Assembly: GCA_942492855.1 (NCBI GenBank)
Contig: OW818647.1
Location: 2,604,001-2,668,000, forward strand
DNA: 64,000 nucleotides
Source: G963677485 sp942492855
GTDB taxonomy: Bacteria; Armatimonadota; HRBIN16
Direction: 5' to 3'
The notes beneath the pieces were generated by a model. It was not told the DNA's origin, did not search any database, and worked only from the letters and a program-made list of their open reading frames with translations. Positions 8,587 to 18,215 of this stretch are shown here, in pieces. Position numbers and translations under genes: made by a program. Every line of letters starts with the position of its first letter. Within the stretch, counting starts at the first letter, position 1.

Positions 8587-8616
8587 TTGACAAACCGTTC
8601 GGTACTCGTTCATAAT
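8587..8616 (+). promoter_or_regulatory. Sigma70-type promoter for the first TIG-dockerin gene
   Basis: TTGACA (8587-8592) and CATAAT (8611-8616) are 18 bases apart, about 85 bases before the ATG at 8701. Upstream, the phrase ATAGTGTTTTATCTC occurs twice (near 8494 and 8536) as a direct repeat of unknown meaning. Confidence 0.55.
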
Positions 8617-8700
8617 AGGTTCATTAAGGTGATGAAGTGTGTGATGGTGTACGACTAACTAGCATATAATGCATTGCCATTCACAAATCAGGAGACCGCA

Positions 8701-10623
8701 ATGAAACACCTAATGACCTTGATGTCGTGTAGATGGCAGATGGTCGTCGCTCTCCTTATCATGGTCATGCCATCATATGCAGTAAGTCCTTCGATCACCT
8801 ACTTCGCGCCTACTAGCGGAAGCGCAGGTGCTGAAGTCATCATCACGGGTACGAGTTTGACCGGCGCGACTTCAGTGACGTTTAACGGTGCGCCAGCGGT
8901 TTTCAATGTCAACAGTTCGACCTCGATTGCTGCCACCGTCCCCGCCAAAGCCACAACGGGGAAAATCAAGGTGACAACCCCTGGTGGAATAGTAACGAGT
9001 TTTGACAAATTTATGGTGATTCCCACCATCACTGCCTTCACACCGACGTCTGGCATCGCATACGATGTCATCACCGTAACAGGAACGGGGTTGACTGGAG
9101 CCCATGCAGTATATTTCAATGGCGTAACGACCTCATTCTCGGTGATAGATGGCCAAAAGTTGACTGCATATGTTCCTGTTGGTGCTGAGACCGGCAAAAT
9201 TACGATATCCGCAGAAGTCGGATCAGCCACGAGTGCCACGGATTTCGAAATCAAGCCAGTCATCACCTCAGTGGCGCCTGCATCTGGCAAAGTAGGCGCA
9301 CCCGTCGTAATTGAAGGTACTGGTTTCACTGGGACGACTGCCGTGAAATTGAACGGGGTGGCTTCGAGTTTTACTCTTCATAGCTCCACATCGATTTCCA
9401 CCACTGTTCCTCTTGGTTCGCAAACAGGGAAGATCACTGTGACTACTAGCAGCGGCACTTCCACAAGCGCTGCCGACTTTGCAGTGCTGCCTACAATTAT
9501 CTCCTTTACACCCTCCAGCGGACAGATAGGCTCCGAGATGACCATCACGGGCTTGAACTTTACGGATGTGAACGGGGTTGATTTCCAGGGTCAATATGCG
9601 ATCAAGACGGTGATAGATGACGCAACCATTGTCGCTTATGTGCCCGTACAGGCCACTACTGGTAAAGTTGGCGTCAGCACACCAGCAGGCCGCACAGAGA
9701 GCGACATGGACTTTACGGTGGTGGAGGGCACAGAAATCACCTCATTTTCACCTACAAGCGGTAAAGCTGGTCAGGTAGTGGTCATTACAGGTGTCCAGTT
9801 CAACATCGTGACAGGTGTGAGTTTCAATGGGTTCCCGGCTCAGTCATATACGATAGACAGTGATACTCAAATTACGGCTGTCGTGCCGACCAACGCGACT
9901 ACAGGCAAGATATCGCTAGATATTCCTTTGGCTACGAAGTACAGCAGCACCCCATTTGTGATCACTCCCGAGATCACCTCGTTTGCCCCGCTAAAGGGCA
10001 AACCGGGCGACACTATAGTAATACAGGGTACCGGATTTTCGGAGCCGCTTGATGTGAAGTTCAATGGGGTTTCTGCTGCCAGTTGGGTGCAAAACAACAC
10101 CGAATCTATCAGCGCCGTGGTACCATCCCATGCAGGCACGGGCAAGATACAAGTGGTGTGTGTTGATGCCGTGGCCACCAGTGAGACTGATTTCGTTTCG
10201 TACTTCCCTGCTGAGCTAGAAGCCAACATAGAGCTTGGAGCCGAATACATCGGCCGAAGATTCCTGGTTCAATTGAACTACACACTGGTTGGTCCACAGA
10301 CCTACAGCGGTGTTCTACCAATATTTGATGGACCGGCGCGGCTGACAGACCTCGAGCCCGGAACCTACACACTCACGGTCTTCGGCAGCCACTGGCTCAC
10401 GCGTATCATCAAAGACATCGGGATTGCGGGTTCGAAGTTTTTGATAGTCACACTGGCCAATGGTGATTCCAACGGCGATAATCAAGTAAACCTGTTCGAT
10501 TTCGTAGTTCTTGACCAGAATTTCGACAAGACGCACGTCATGGCTGACCTGGATGGCAGCGGCTCAGTCAACCTGTTCGATTACGTGATCATCGATCAAA
10601 ACTTCGGAGCGCAGGGAGACTGA
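8701..10623 (+). CDS. Secreted six-TIG-repeat protein with C-terminal dockerin
   Basis: The start at 8701 has AGGAG 8 bases upstream and gives a direct signal peptide (hydrophobic VVALLIMVMPSYAVS, cleavage near residue 27). Six IPT/TIG repeats of ~80 residues follow, each opening like ITSFxPTSGxxG and containing a VxFNG strand. After ~residue 495 comes a module shared by all five paralogues (QLNYTLVGPQTY, then PGTYTLT and GSHWLTRI). The last ~60 residues are a dockerin-like pair of calcium loops (DSNGDNQVNLFDF and DLDGSGSVNLFDY). No catalytic domain is present, so an adhesin or scaffold role outside the cell is likely. A sigma70-type promoter lies at 8587. Confidence 0.85.
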   Translation: MKHLMTLMSCRWQMVVALLIMVMPSYAVSPSITYFAPTSGSAGAEVIITGTSLTGATSVTFNGAPAVFNVNSSTSIAATVPAKATTGKIKVTTPGGIVTSFDKFMVIPTITAFTPTSGIAYDVITVTGTGLTGAHAVYFNGVTTSFSVIDGQKLTAYVPVGAETGKITISAEVGSATSATDFEIKPVITSVAPASGKVGAPVVIEGTGFTGTTAVKLNGVASSFTLHSSTSISTTVPLGSQTGKITVTTSSGTSTSAADFAVLPTIISFTPSSGQIGSEMTITGLNFTDVNGVDFQGQYAIKTVIDDATIVAYVPVQATTGKVGVSTPAGRTESDMDFTVVEGTEITSFSPTSGKAGQVVVITGVQFNIVTGVSFNGFPAQSYTIDSDTQITAVVPTNATTGKISLDIPLATKYSSTPFVITPEITSFAPLKGKPGDTIVIQGTGFSEPLDVKFNGVSAASWVQNNTESISAVVPSHAGTGKIQVVCVDAVATSETDFVSYFPAELEANIELGAEYIGRRFLVQLNYTLVGPQTYSGVLPIFDGPARLTDLEPGTYTLTVFGSHWLTRIIKDIGIAGSKFLIVTLANGDSNGDNQVNLFDFVVLDQNFDKTHVMADLDGSGSVNLFDYVIIDQNFGAQGD

Positions 10624-10741
10624 GACGATGACAAGCCGGTACGGGTTTGCTCATTGTTGTCCTAGGATTTCGGTAAAATGCGTGTCAGACTACTCGCTTT
10701 TTACAGATCCTACGTTGCATTACTTTATTAAGGAGAACAGA

Positions 10742-12667
10742 ATGAATCGGATTATGACCCTGGTGTCCTTTACATGGAACGTGATAGTTGCCTTCCTTAT
10801 CATGGCATTGCCTGCATACGCAGCAAGTCCTACGATTACCTCCTTTTTACCTACCAGCGGGGTCACCGGCACTGATGTGACCATCGCCGGTACTGTTTTC
10901 ACAGGAGCGACTTCAGTGACATTTAACGGAGTGACAACGAGCTTTACTGTCAACAGTGCCACTTCTATCTCGGCAGTTGTGCCAGAAAAGGCGACAACTG
11001 GCAAGATCAAGGTGACAACCCCCAGTGGATCGGTGACGAGTGCTGCCAACTTCACTGTGTTGCCGGTGATCACAAAGTTCACGCCCTCATCCGGAATTGT
11101 AGGTGATGTCATCACCGTTACTGGCACTGCGTTTACAGGAGCCACTGCAGTCACATTCAACAGCGTGACATCCGTTTTTACTGTGTCAGACTATAAAACA
11201 ATACTTGCCACTGTGCCTGCTGGTGCCGAGAACGGCAGGATTTCGGTGACCACACCGAGCGGATCTGCGACGAGTGCTACGAACTTCAAGGTGTTGCCAG
11301 CGATCGGCTCATTTGCTCCGGTATCTGGCAAAGTAGGCACAACGGTCACGATCACTGGCACCAGCTTGACTGGGACGACAGCCGTGAAATTCAACGGTGT
11401 CGCATCGAGCTTCACAGTTAATGGTGCTGGGTCCATCACTACCACTGTACCTCTGGGAGCTACGACCGGAAAGATCACAGTGACTAATGGCAACGGGACA
11501 GCAACCAGCGAGGCTGACTTTCCTGTGCTGCCGACCATTACTTCATTCACGCCAACCAGCGGCCAGTTAGGCTGCGAGGTGACCATCACTGGATTGAACT
11601 TCACAGGAGCAACCAGGGTGGATTTCCGGAGTTATAAAGCGACTGCGACGGTGGTAAATGACACCACCATTGTGGCATATTTCCCATCCCAGGCTACGAC
11701 CGGCAAAATTGGCGTGACCACGCCATCAGGCCGTACCTTGAGCGACACTGATTTTACGTTGATAGAAGGCACGAAAATCACTTCATTTGCACCTACAAGC
11801 GGTAAAGCCGGCCAGGTTGTGGTCATTACAGGTGTTATGTTTAACGTCGTGATAGGCGTTAATTTTAATGGGTTCGCGGCTCAGTCATATACGATTGACA
11901 GTGATACTCAGATCACCGCTGTGGTGCCTACTAACGCGACTTCAGGAAAAATATACCTGGATATCCCTCATGCCTCGAAGTACAGCATTACTCCATTTAC
12001 GATTTTGCCAAACATTACTTCGTTTTCTCCGGTCATTGGTAAATCAGGCGACACTGTGGTAATACAAGGCTCTGGATTTACGGAGGTTCTTGACGTCAAG
12101 TTCAATGGGATTTCGGCTGCCAGTTGGGTACGCAACAGCGTTAACTCAATCAGCGCTGTCGTCCCTGTCGGTGCTGATACAGGAGTTATCCAGGTAGAAA
12201 CCCAATCTGGTGTGATTACGAGTGCATCGGACTTCACTGTGGCTGAGTTCGCGCAGTTGGAGGTGATGCTCGATCTTGGGGCTGAATACACTGGCGATCC
12301 AGGTCAGGTTCAGTTGAACTACACCCTGGTCGGTCCCCAGACTTTCAATGGTGTACTGCCGTTATCTGGCGGGATGGGATTGCTGATTGGCCTGGAGCCC
12401 GGAACCTATACGCTGACGCTATCTGGCAGTCACTGGCTCACGCGCATAGTCAATGACATATTGATTGAAGGCGTGAAGCAGGTGAATGTCTCGCTGGCGA
12501 ATGGTGATTCCGATGGCGATGACCAGGTGAATCTGTTTGATTTCGTGGTGCTGGACCAGAATTTCAACAAGGTTCATGCCATGGCTGACTTGGACGGCAG
12601 CGGTTCGGTGAACCTGTTTGACTACGTAATCATCGACCAGAACTTCGGAGCGCAGGGAGACAAGTAG
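10742..12667 (+). CDS. Secreted six-TIG-repeat protein with C-terminal dockerin, paralogue 2
   Basis: AAGGAG precedes the ATG at 10742; the open frame extends upstream to 10628 but only this start gives a signal peptide (VIVAFLIMALPAYAASP). The architecture copies the previous gene: six TIG repeats, the QLNYTLVGPQTF module and two dockerin loops (DSDGDDQVNLFDF, DLDGSGSVNLFDY). The two proteins are alike in length (640 and 641 residues) and line up repeat by repeat, so this is a recent tandem duplication. Most divergence is in the first three repeats. Calcium-binding residues of both dockerin loops are intact. It is likely extracellular or cell-surface bound. Confidence 0.85.
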   Translation: MNRIMTLVSFTWNVIVAFLIMALPAYAASPTITSFLPTSGVTGTDVTIAGTVFTGATSVTFNGVTTSFTVNSATSISAVVPEKATTGKIKVTTPSGSVTSAANFTVLPVITKFTPSSGIVGDVITVTGTAFTGATAVTFNSVTSVFTVSDYKTILATVPAGAENGRISVTTPSGSATSATNFKVLPAIGSFAPVSGKVGTTVTITGTSLTGTTAVKFNGVASSFTVNGAGSITTTVPLGATTGKITVTNGNGTATSEADFPVLPTITSFTPTSGQLGCEVTITGLNFTGATRVDFRSYKATATVVNDTTIVAYFPSQATTGKIGVTTPSGRTLSDTDFTLIEGTKITSFAPTSGKAGQVVVITGVMFNVVIGVNFNGFAAQSYTIDSDTQITAVVPTNATSGKIYLDIPHASKYSITPFTILPNITSFSPVIGKSGDTVVIQGSGFTEVLDVKFNGISAASWVRNSVNSISAVVPVGADTGVIQVETQSGVITSASDFTVAEFAQLEVMLDLGAEYTGDPGQVQLNYTLVGPQTFNGVLPLSGGMGLLIGLEPGTYTLTLSGSHWLTRIVNDILIEGVKQVNVSLANGDSDGDDQVNLFDFVVLDQNFNKVHAMADLDGSGSVNLFDYVIIDQNFGAQGDK

Positions 12668-12730
12668 ACATATCATTACCAGGCAAGATGCCACTCATAT
12701 CATAATTCACAATATCAGTATGGAGATACT

Positions 12731-13810
12731 ATGAAAACAAACCGGAACAGTTTCTTAATGGCCCTTGTAGCCATGATATGCCTGATCACCGCAGCGACAT
12801 CGGTATTCGCAATACCCACGACTGAGGTCCCGACCATGTTGGGTACTTGGGATGCCAACTGTAACGGACACATCGGTACCATCAACATCACCTCTCAGGT
12901 AGGGGCAACATTTGCTGGCACCTCGCTTGATGAAACTCCCCTGGTTGACGGCCTGATCACCCGAAACAGCGTGACATACCGGCGGAACATCGGTAACATC
13001 CGACAGGACTACCAGGGGATATTGAGCATCGCGGCTGACGGCACCGCAGTGATGCAGGGCACCTTCAGCCAGGACGGTGCTGGATCATATCAGTGGATAG
13101 CGACAAAACGAACCAAGATAGTGCTGGCCAATGCACCAACGATCACCTCATTCAGTCCCACCAGCGGTATGGCCAGCGGTTCACCGATGGACACCGTACA
13201 TATCACAGGTACTAACCTGACATGGGTTAGCGGTCTGAAGTTTAACGGTACATCAGCCTGGGCTTTATCGCTAGACAGCGACACACACATCACGACCATA
13301 GTGCCTGTAGGGGCCACCACCGGCAAGATCACTGTGGATTCTGCGGCTGGCACCGGAACAAGCGCGGATGATTTTGTGATTCTAGATCCTGCCCAGTTGG
13401 AGGTGATGCTCAATTTTGGGGATGGATACACTGGCGATCCAGGTCAGGTGCAGTTGAACTATACCCTGGTTGGTCCTCAGATGTACAATGGGGTCTTACC
13501 GTTGTTTGGCGGAATCGGGCTGCTGGACAATTTAGTGCCCGGAACCTATACGCTGACGCTATCTGGCAGCCACTGGCTCACTCGGGTCGTCAAGGACATC
13601 GTCATTGAAGGCGTGAAGAACATAGGTGTCTCGCTGGCGAATGGGGATTCAAATGGCGATGACCAGGTGAACCTGTTTGATTTCGTGGTGCTGGACCAGA
13701 ATTTCAACAAGCCACATGCCATGGCTGACCTGGACGGCAGCGGCAGCGTGAACCTGTTCGACTATGTGATCATCGACACAAACTTCGGAGCTCAGGGAGA
13801 CGTAAATTAA
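12731..13810 (+). CDS. Secreted protein: unique N-domain, one TIG repeat, dockerin
   Basis: The 359-residue product has a signal peptide (LMALVAMICLITAATSVFA), then a ~105-residue domain not shared with its neighbours. That domain is beta-rich, with MLGTWDANCNGHIG near its start and GTFSQDGAGSYQWIATKRT near its end; I do not recognise the family, though GTW...G..GT patterns occur in lipocalin-like barrels. One TIG repeat (ITSFSPTSGMASG), the shared NYTLVGPQMY module and the dockerin loops complete it. GGAG lies upstream of the ATG. The gene shows that this cluster attaches different front ends to one conserved C-terminal cassette. Confidence 0.82.
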   Translation: MKTNRNSFLMALVAMICLITAATSVFAIPTTEVPTMLGTWDANCNGHIGTINITSQVGATFAGTSLDETPLVDGLITRNSVTYRRNIGNIRQDYQGILSIAADGTAVMQGTFSQDGAGSYQWIATKRTKIVLANAPTITSFSPTSGMASGSPMDTVHITGTNLTWVSGLKFNGTSAWALSLDSDTHITTIVPVGATTGKITVDSAAGTGTSADDFVILDPAQLEVMLNFGDGYTGDPGQVQLNYTLVGPQMYNGVLPLFGGIGLLDNLVPGTYTLTLSGSHWLTRVVKDIVIEGVKNIGVSLANGDSNGDDQVNLFDFVVLDQNFNKPHAMADLDGSGSVNLFDYVIIDTNFGAQGDVN

Positions 13811-13815
13811 ACAGG

Positions 13816-13898
13816 GGGCAGGTTAATATGGCGGTGGGTGCACTACTGTGCCTGCGCCGAAGGTTCGATGGAGGTCACATCAACCGGGTAACCTGCCC
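13816..13898. repeat. Long-range inverted repeat between two dockerin genes
   Basis: GGGCAGGTTA (13816-13825) and TAACCTGCCC (13889-13898) are perfect 10-bp arms around 63 bases. They start 5 bases after the upstream stop. The arms could close a structured leader or 3' end. No known riboswitch motif is recognised inside. Confidence 0.4.
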
Positions 13899-14025
13899 TC
13901 AATCTACCCAACTCATGTCACCATAATCTAGAATCGATCACCAATAACAGACTATCAACCTTATCAACAACCTATCCTGTGGCTGACCCCCTGTCTGAGT
14001 GACAGGCAGCGTTAGGAGTGATCTC

Positions 14026-15219
14026 ATGTTAAGCATAAGGAAAGAAAGTCTTCGGATGTGTTTCTTGCTGTTGGCGTCAGCCATCCTGATGCCAACAGTC
14101 GCCTCTTCTTCGAACATCGTCAACTCGGGACATAGCTATACCTGGTATAAATACGGTGACCATGAATACGCACTCACTTCCACGCGAACTTATTGGGTCG
14201 ATAACGAAGCCGAAGCAGTAAGTTTGGGCGGACATCTGGTTACCATTGAAACTGAAGCTGAGAACACCTGGCTAGCGACCACTTTCGCCAACACCTATTG
14301 TGTCGGATATGATGGTGTCAGCTCAGGTGCATGTGCTCAGATTGGCTATTATAACAAACCGACATCTGGTCAGTGGGAGTGGACTAGTGGCATTGCTGTG
14401 GGGTACACAAACCACACTTCTGATTTCCCACATGGGGGCACATATGCGTATATCCATGTGAACCCACATCCCACAGCGGGTCAGTGGAACGCCAACCCTC
14501 CGCATACTATCGGAAGCAACCTTACCTATGGGATCATCGAACGGCAATATGTGGCACCGGTCACTATCACCTCCTTTACTCCTGCTAGTGGCAAAATCGG
14601 CGACGGTGTATCCATCTATGGTACGAACTTCGCCGGAGCTTCCAGTGTGCAGTTCAACGGAACCCCTGCAACATCATTTGAGGTTTTGAGCGATACCCTG
14701 ATTTCTGCGGTGGTGCCGGATGGAGCAACCACAGGTGTAATCTCTGTCACCGCAACGGCTGGTACAGGTGTGAGCCTGGAAGACTTCACGGTTTATGAGC
14801 CCGCTCAGCTCGAAGTGATGCTCGATTTTGGAGCAGAGTTCACAGGCGACCTTAACCAGGTGCAGTTGAACTACACCCTAGTTGGCCCACAAACCTACAA
14901 TGGAGTTCTACCGCTGTTTGGCGGCATGGGGCTGTTGATCGATCTGGAGCCTGGCACGTACACGTTGACGCTATCAGGCAGCCACTGGCTCACGCGCATC
15001 GTCAAGGATATTTTGATTGAAGGCGTGAAGCTGGTGAATGTCTCACTGGTAAATGGGGATTCCGATGGTGACGACCAGGTGAACCTGTTTGACTTTGTGG
15101 TGCTGGACCTTAATTTCAACAAGCCACACGCCATGGCTGACCTTGACGGCAGCGGATCGGTGAACCTGTTCGACTACGTGATCATCGACACCAACTTCGG
15201 GGCACAGGGAGACATATAA
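14026..15219 (+). CDS. Secreted C-type-lectin-like + TIG + dockerin protein
   Basis: The ATG at 14026 follows TTAGGAG and yields a signal peptide (LLLASAILMPTVASS). Residues ~35-175 form a C-type-lectin-like domain: YYALTSTRTYW-like opening, then EAVSLGGHLVTIETEAENTWL (the WxxAxxxCxxxGGHLxxI pattern without the first Cys), GQWEWTSG, and a closing YGIIERQ. Such domains bind sugars or proteins. One TIG repeat, the shared NYTLVGPQTYNGVLP module and both dockerin loops follow. As an extracellular binding module coupled to a dockerin it could tether partners to polysaccharide. The domain calls are firm; the ligand is unknown. Confidence 0.85.
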   Translation: MLSIRKESLRMCFLLLASAILMPTVASSSNIVNSGHSYTWYKYGDHEYALTSTRTYWVDNEAEAVSLGGHLVTIETEAENTWLATTFANTYCVGYDGVSSGACAQIGYYNKPTSGQWEWTSGIAVGYTNHTSDFPHGGTYAYIHVNPHPTAGQWNANPPHTIGSNLTYGIIERQYVAPVTITSFTPASGKIGDGVSIYGTNFAGASSVQFNGTPATSFEVLSDTLISAVVPDGATTGVISVTATAGTGVSLEDFTVYEPAQLEVMLDFGAEFTGDLNQVQLNYTLVGPQTYNGVLPLFGGMGLLIDLEPGTYTLTLSGSHWLTRIVKDILIEGVKLVNVSLVNGDSDGDDQVNLFDFVVLDLNFNKPHAMADLDGSGSVNLFDYVIIDTNFGAQGDI

Positions 15220-15429
15220 ATAAGGTGTTAGATCACAGTCGATGATATACGAGGCTCGTCTCATCCGTGTGCAGCATCACTGCTCGCACGGTTTGAGGTT
15301 GCCTGATAAATATCTAGCCATATCGGATGAAAATAGCACACACTTGTCAGTTGGGTGCAGTTGCAGGGCTTGACGAGTGACATGAAACTGCAGAAACATC
15401 GGAGCACCTCACACATAAGGAGGCCATAT

Positions 15430-18096
15430 ATGCTTCGTATACTGCCCACACGGATACCTGTGTATCTTATAGTGATCTTTCTCGTGACGCTCGCCATGGC
15501 ATCGCATGCAGCAGGACCGGTGATTAACTCATTCTCTCCCGCTGGTGCCTATATCGGTGATTCAATTGCTATCACTGGCAAGGGATTTACCGGAACCACT
15601 CAAGTCACATTCGATGGCATTTTGTCGAAGAGTTTTGTGGTTGTCAATGACAGCACTATTGAAGCCAAGGTGCCCAGTGGTGCTGCGACAGGCTACATTA
15701 AGGTCACCACTCCAGGGGGTACGGCGACCAGTGCAACCAAATTGGTTATTTACGTACCCGAGATCACCTCTTTCAACCCAACCACCGGAAGTGAAGGCAT
15801 GAACATATCTGTCAGCGGGAAGTATTTCACAGGCACGACAGCAGTGAAATTTAACGGAGTGACTGCCTCAAATTTTCAGGTAACCAGTTCAACGGTTATA
15901 TCGGTAAAGGTGCCGTCAGGAGCTACTACGGGAAGGATCACCGTAGTGGCACCTGGCGGTACTGGTACCAGTGCGGCCGACTTCATAGTAAAACCTAACA
16001 TAACCTCATTCAGCCCATCCAGCGGGATAGTAGGCACCGTTGTGTCTATAAGCGGCACCACCCTTACCGGGGCTAGTTCTGTCAGTTTCAACGGAACACT
16101 AGCGTCATCGGTCACAGTGAACAGTGCCACGAATATAAGTGCCAGGGTACCTGCAGGTGCATCTACTGGGAAGATATTGGTCACCACCACAGCCGGTACT
16201 GCGACAAGTTCCGAAACCTTTACGGTGTTGCCAGCGATCACTGATTTTGCACCATCTTTTGGTAGTGAGGGTGATACAATCACCATCTCTGGAACCTCGC
16301 TTGATACGGTAACCGCCGTGCTGTTCAACGGTAAGACATCGAGCTATGTCACTAATAGTGCAACCTCTATTAGTGCTATTGTGCCGGTAGGTGCCACGAC
16401 TGGGACCATCACCGTGGTGGCACCCGGTGGTACCGGTACCAGTTCATCTAACTTCCGTGTAACGCCCATCATCACCTCTTTCAGCCCATTGAAAGGGGTA
16501 GTCGGAACAAATGTGTCGATATTCGGCACCAATTTACATGGAGTAAGTTCTGTTATATTCAACGGAACATATGCAACGTTTGTAGATGTCGAGACGCAGA
16601 TCATTGCCACGGTGCCTGCAGGTGCAACGACCGGAAAGATAGTTGTTACCACATCGGCTGGTACATCGACGAGTGCAGAAAACTTTACTATTTACCCCGC
16701 GGTCACTAGTATGGCACCAATGATCGGAAGAGTGGGGGATGTGGTGACCATAATTGGCAGCACCTTCATTGAGATAACGGCTGTTTTGTTTGATGGTGTA
16801 GAATCGAGCTACATCGTTGATAGTGCAACCATGATCACAGCAACTGTACCGGCCGGTGCCCACACTGGTAAGATCACAGTGATGGCAGGCAGCAAGGAGG
16901 CACTGAGTGATTTAGACTTCATGGTCTTGCCGACTATAACTACCACCAAGCCAACGAGCGGTCAGGCAGGGCAAGCAATTGAAATTCAAGGGGTGACATT
17001 GATCGGTGTAAACCTAGTGAAATATAACGGAACCCCTGCGGTTTTCACGGTGGACAACGACACACATATTAGCACTATCGTGCCTGAAGGTGCTACAACG
17101 GGCAAAATCGCACTCTATTTCTTTGAAGGATACATCGTCAGCGACTTTGAGTTTACTGTAAATCCTAGTGCCGAGATTTCCTCTTTTACTCCAACGAAGG
17201 GCAAAGCAGGGCAGGAAGTCGTTATTACAGGGAAACATTTCAATGATGTGACCGAGGTGCAATTCGGGGGATGCCTATCTCCCAATTTTACAGTTATTAG
17301 CGATACGACAATCACTGCCATCGTGCCACAGCGAGCTGTTACTGGTGAGATAATAGTTACCACCAGAGCGATCTCAGATCCGTCCACATTCCTCTATGCG
17401 CACAGTACAAGTCCCTTTACCGTTTTACCCTCAATTACCTCATTCGATCCAGCGAGTGGTAAAGTTGGCGACACAGTAACCATTACGGGTACTGGGTTTT
17501 TCGGGAGTATGGCAGCAGGGTTCAATGGGGTCATGGCTAATCAGGTGACGGTATATGACGTGACCTCATTGAGGATCATTGTGCCGTCTGGTGCTACCAC
17601 GGGCAAGATCATGGTCGAGGGTGGTGGTGAAAACGTATACAGTGACACCGACTTCGTCGTTTACGAAGATGCATCACTAGAGGTCATCATGGACATTGGT
17701 GCTGGTTATCTTGGTTCACCGAATAACATCTCACTCAGGTATGACCTCGTCGGACCTCAACTGTATGGTGGATGGTTACAGATCGATAGCGGTGGACGAG
17801 CAGTGCTCAGTCCGCTTCAACCAGGGAACTACAGTTTAAGCCTGTCAGGTAGCCACTGGCTCAAACGCGTAATTAACGACATAGCTGTAGATGGTGTTAG
17901 TTATGAAAACACCACCTTAATCAACGGCGACGCAGATGGCGACAACCAGGTGAACCTGTTCGACTTCGTGGTGCTGGACTTGAATTTCAACAAGGCCCAC
18001 GCCATGGCTGACCTTGACGGCAGCGGAGCGGTGAACCTGTTCGACTACGTGATCATCGACACAAACTTCGGAGCGCAGGGAGACCACGCTCCATAG
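15430..18096 (+). CDS. Secreted nine-TIG-repeat protein with dockerin
   Basis: This is the largest member of the cluster (888 residues from the ATG at 15430, with AAGGAGG upstream). After the signal peptide (VYLIVIFLVTLAMASHAAG) nine TIG repeats follow, each opening with an ITSFxPxxG-type strand. The eighth is the most divergent, with an insert near CLSPNFTV. The shared C-terminal module is present in a diverged form (SLRYDLVGPQLYGG, GSHWLKRVI), then the dockerin loops (DADGDNQVNLFDF and DLDGSGAVNLFDY). The protein should be a long extended rod with a calcium-dependent C-terminal anchor, outside the cell. It ends the five-gene cluster. Confidence 0.85.
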   Translation: MLRILPTRIPVYLIVIFLVTLAMASHAAGPVINSFSPAGAYIGDSIAITGKGFTGTTQVTFDGILSKSFVVVNDSTIEAKVPSGAATGYIKVTTPGGTATSATKLVIYVPEITSFNPTTGSEGMNISVSGKYFTGTTAVKFNGVTASNFQVTSSTVISVKVPSGATTGRITVVAPGGTGTSAADFIVKPNITSFSPSSGIVGTVVSISGTTLTGASSVSFNGTLASSVTVNSATNISARVPAGASTGKILVTTTAGTATSSETFTVLPAITDFAPSFGSEGDTITISGTSLDTVTAVLFNGKTSSYVTNSATSISAIVPVGATTGTITVVAPGGTGTSSSNFRVTPIITSFSPLKGVVGTNVSIFGTNLHGVSSVIFNGTYATFVDVETQIIATVPAGATTGKIVVTTSAGTSTSAENFTIYPAVTSMAPMIGRVGDVVTIIGSTFIEITAVLFDGVESSYIVDSATMITATVPAGAHTGKITVMAGSKEALSDLDFMVLPTITTTKPTSGQAGQAIEIQGVTLIGVNLVKYNGTPAVFTVDNDTHISTIVPEGATTGKIALYFFEGYIVSDFEFTVNPSAEISSFTPTKGKAGQEVVITGKHFNDVTEVQFGGCLSPNFTVISDTTITAIVPQRAVTGEIIVTTRAISDPSTFLYAHSTSPFTVLPSITSFDPASGKVGDTVTITGTGFFGSMAAGFNGVMANQVTVYDVTSLRIIVPSGATTGKIMVEGGGENVYSDTDFVVYEDASLEVIMDIGAGYLGSPNNISLRYDLVGPQLYGGWLQIDSGGRAVLSPLQPGNYSLSLSGSHWLKRVINDIAVDGVSYENTTLINGDADGDNQVNLFDFVVLDLNFNKAHAMADLDGSGAVNLFDYVIIDTNFGAQGDHAP

Positions 18097-18128
18097 CGTC
18101 GCTTGATCATACATGGGCTTCCTGCAGG

Positions 18129-18166
18129 TCATACTGCGCGGGTGTTTCGGCACCAGCGCAGTATGA
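18129..18166. repeat. Inverted repeat after the last TIG-dockerin gene
   Basis: TCATACTGCGC (18129-18139) and GCGCAGTATGA (18156-18166) are perfect 11-bp arms around a 16-base loop, 33 bases after the stop. No U-tract follows, so it is a possible mRNA 3'-end stabiliser or weak terminator. Confidence 0.45.
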
Positions 18167-18215
18167 TTCACGGGACCCTGTGGGGGTTCGAAACCTCAAC
18201 TAGCCATTTTTATGT

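Noticed and set aside
8799..9329. Long Val/Pro-rich minus-strand frames across the TIG-dockerin genes (also near 11191, 15876 and 16344)
   Set aside because: They are antisense to repeats with regular codon usage, so they recur at the same place in each repeat; there is no ribosome binding site and no signal peptide.
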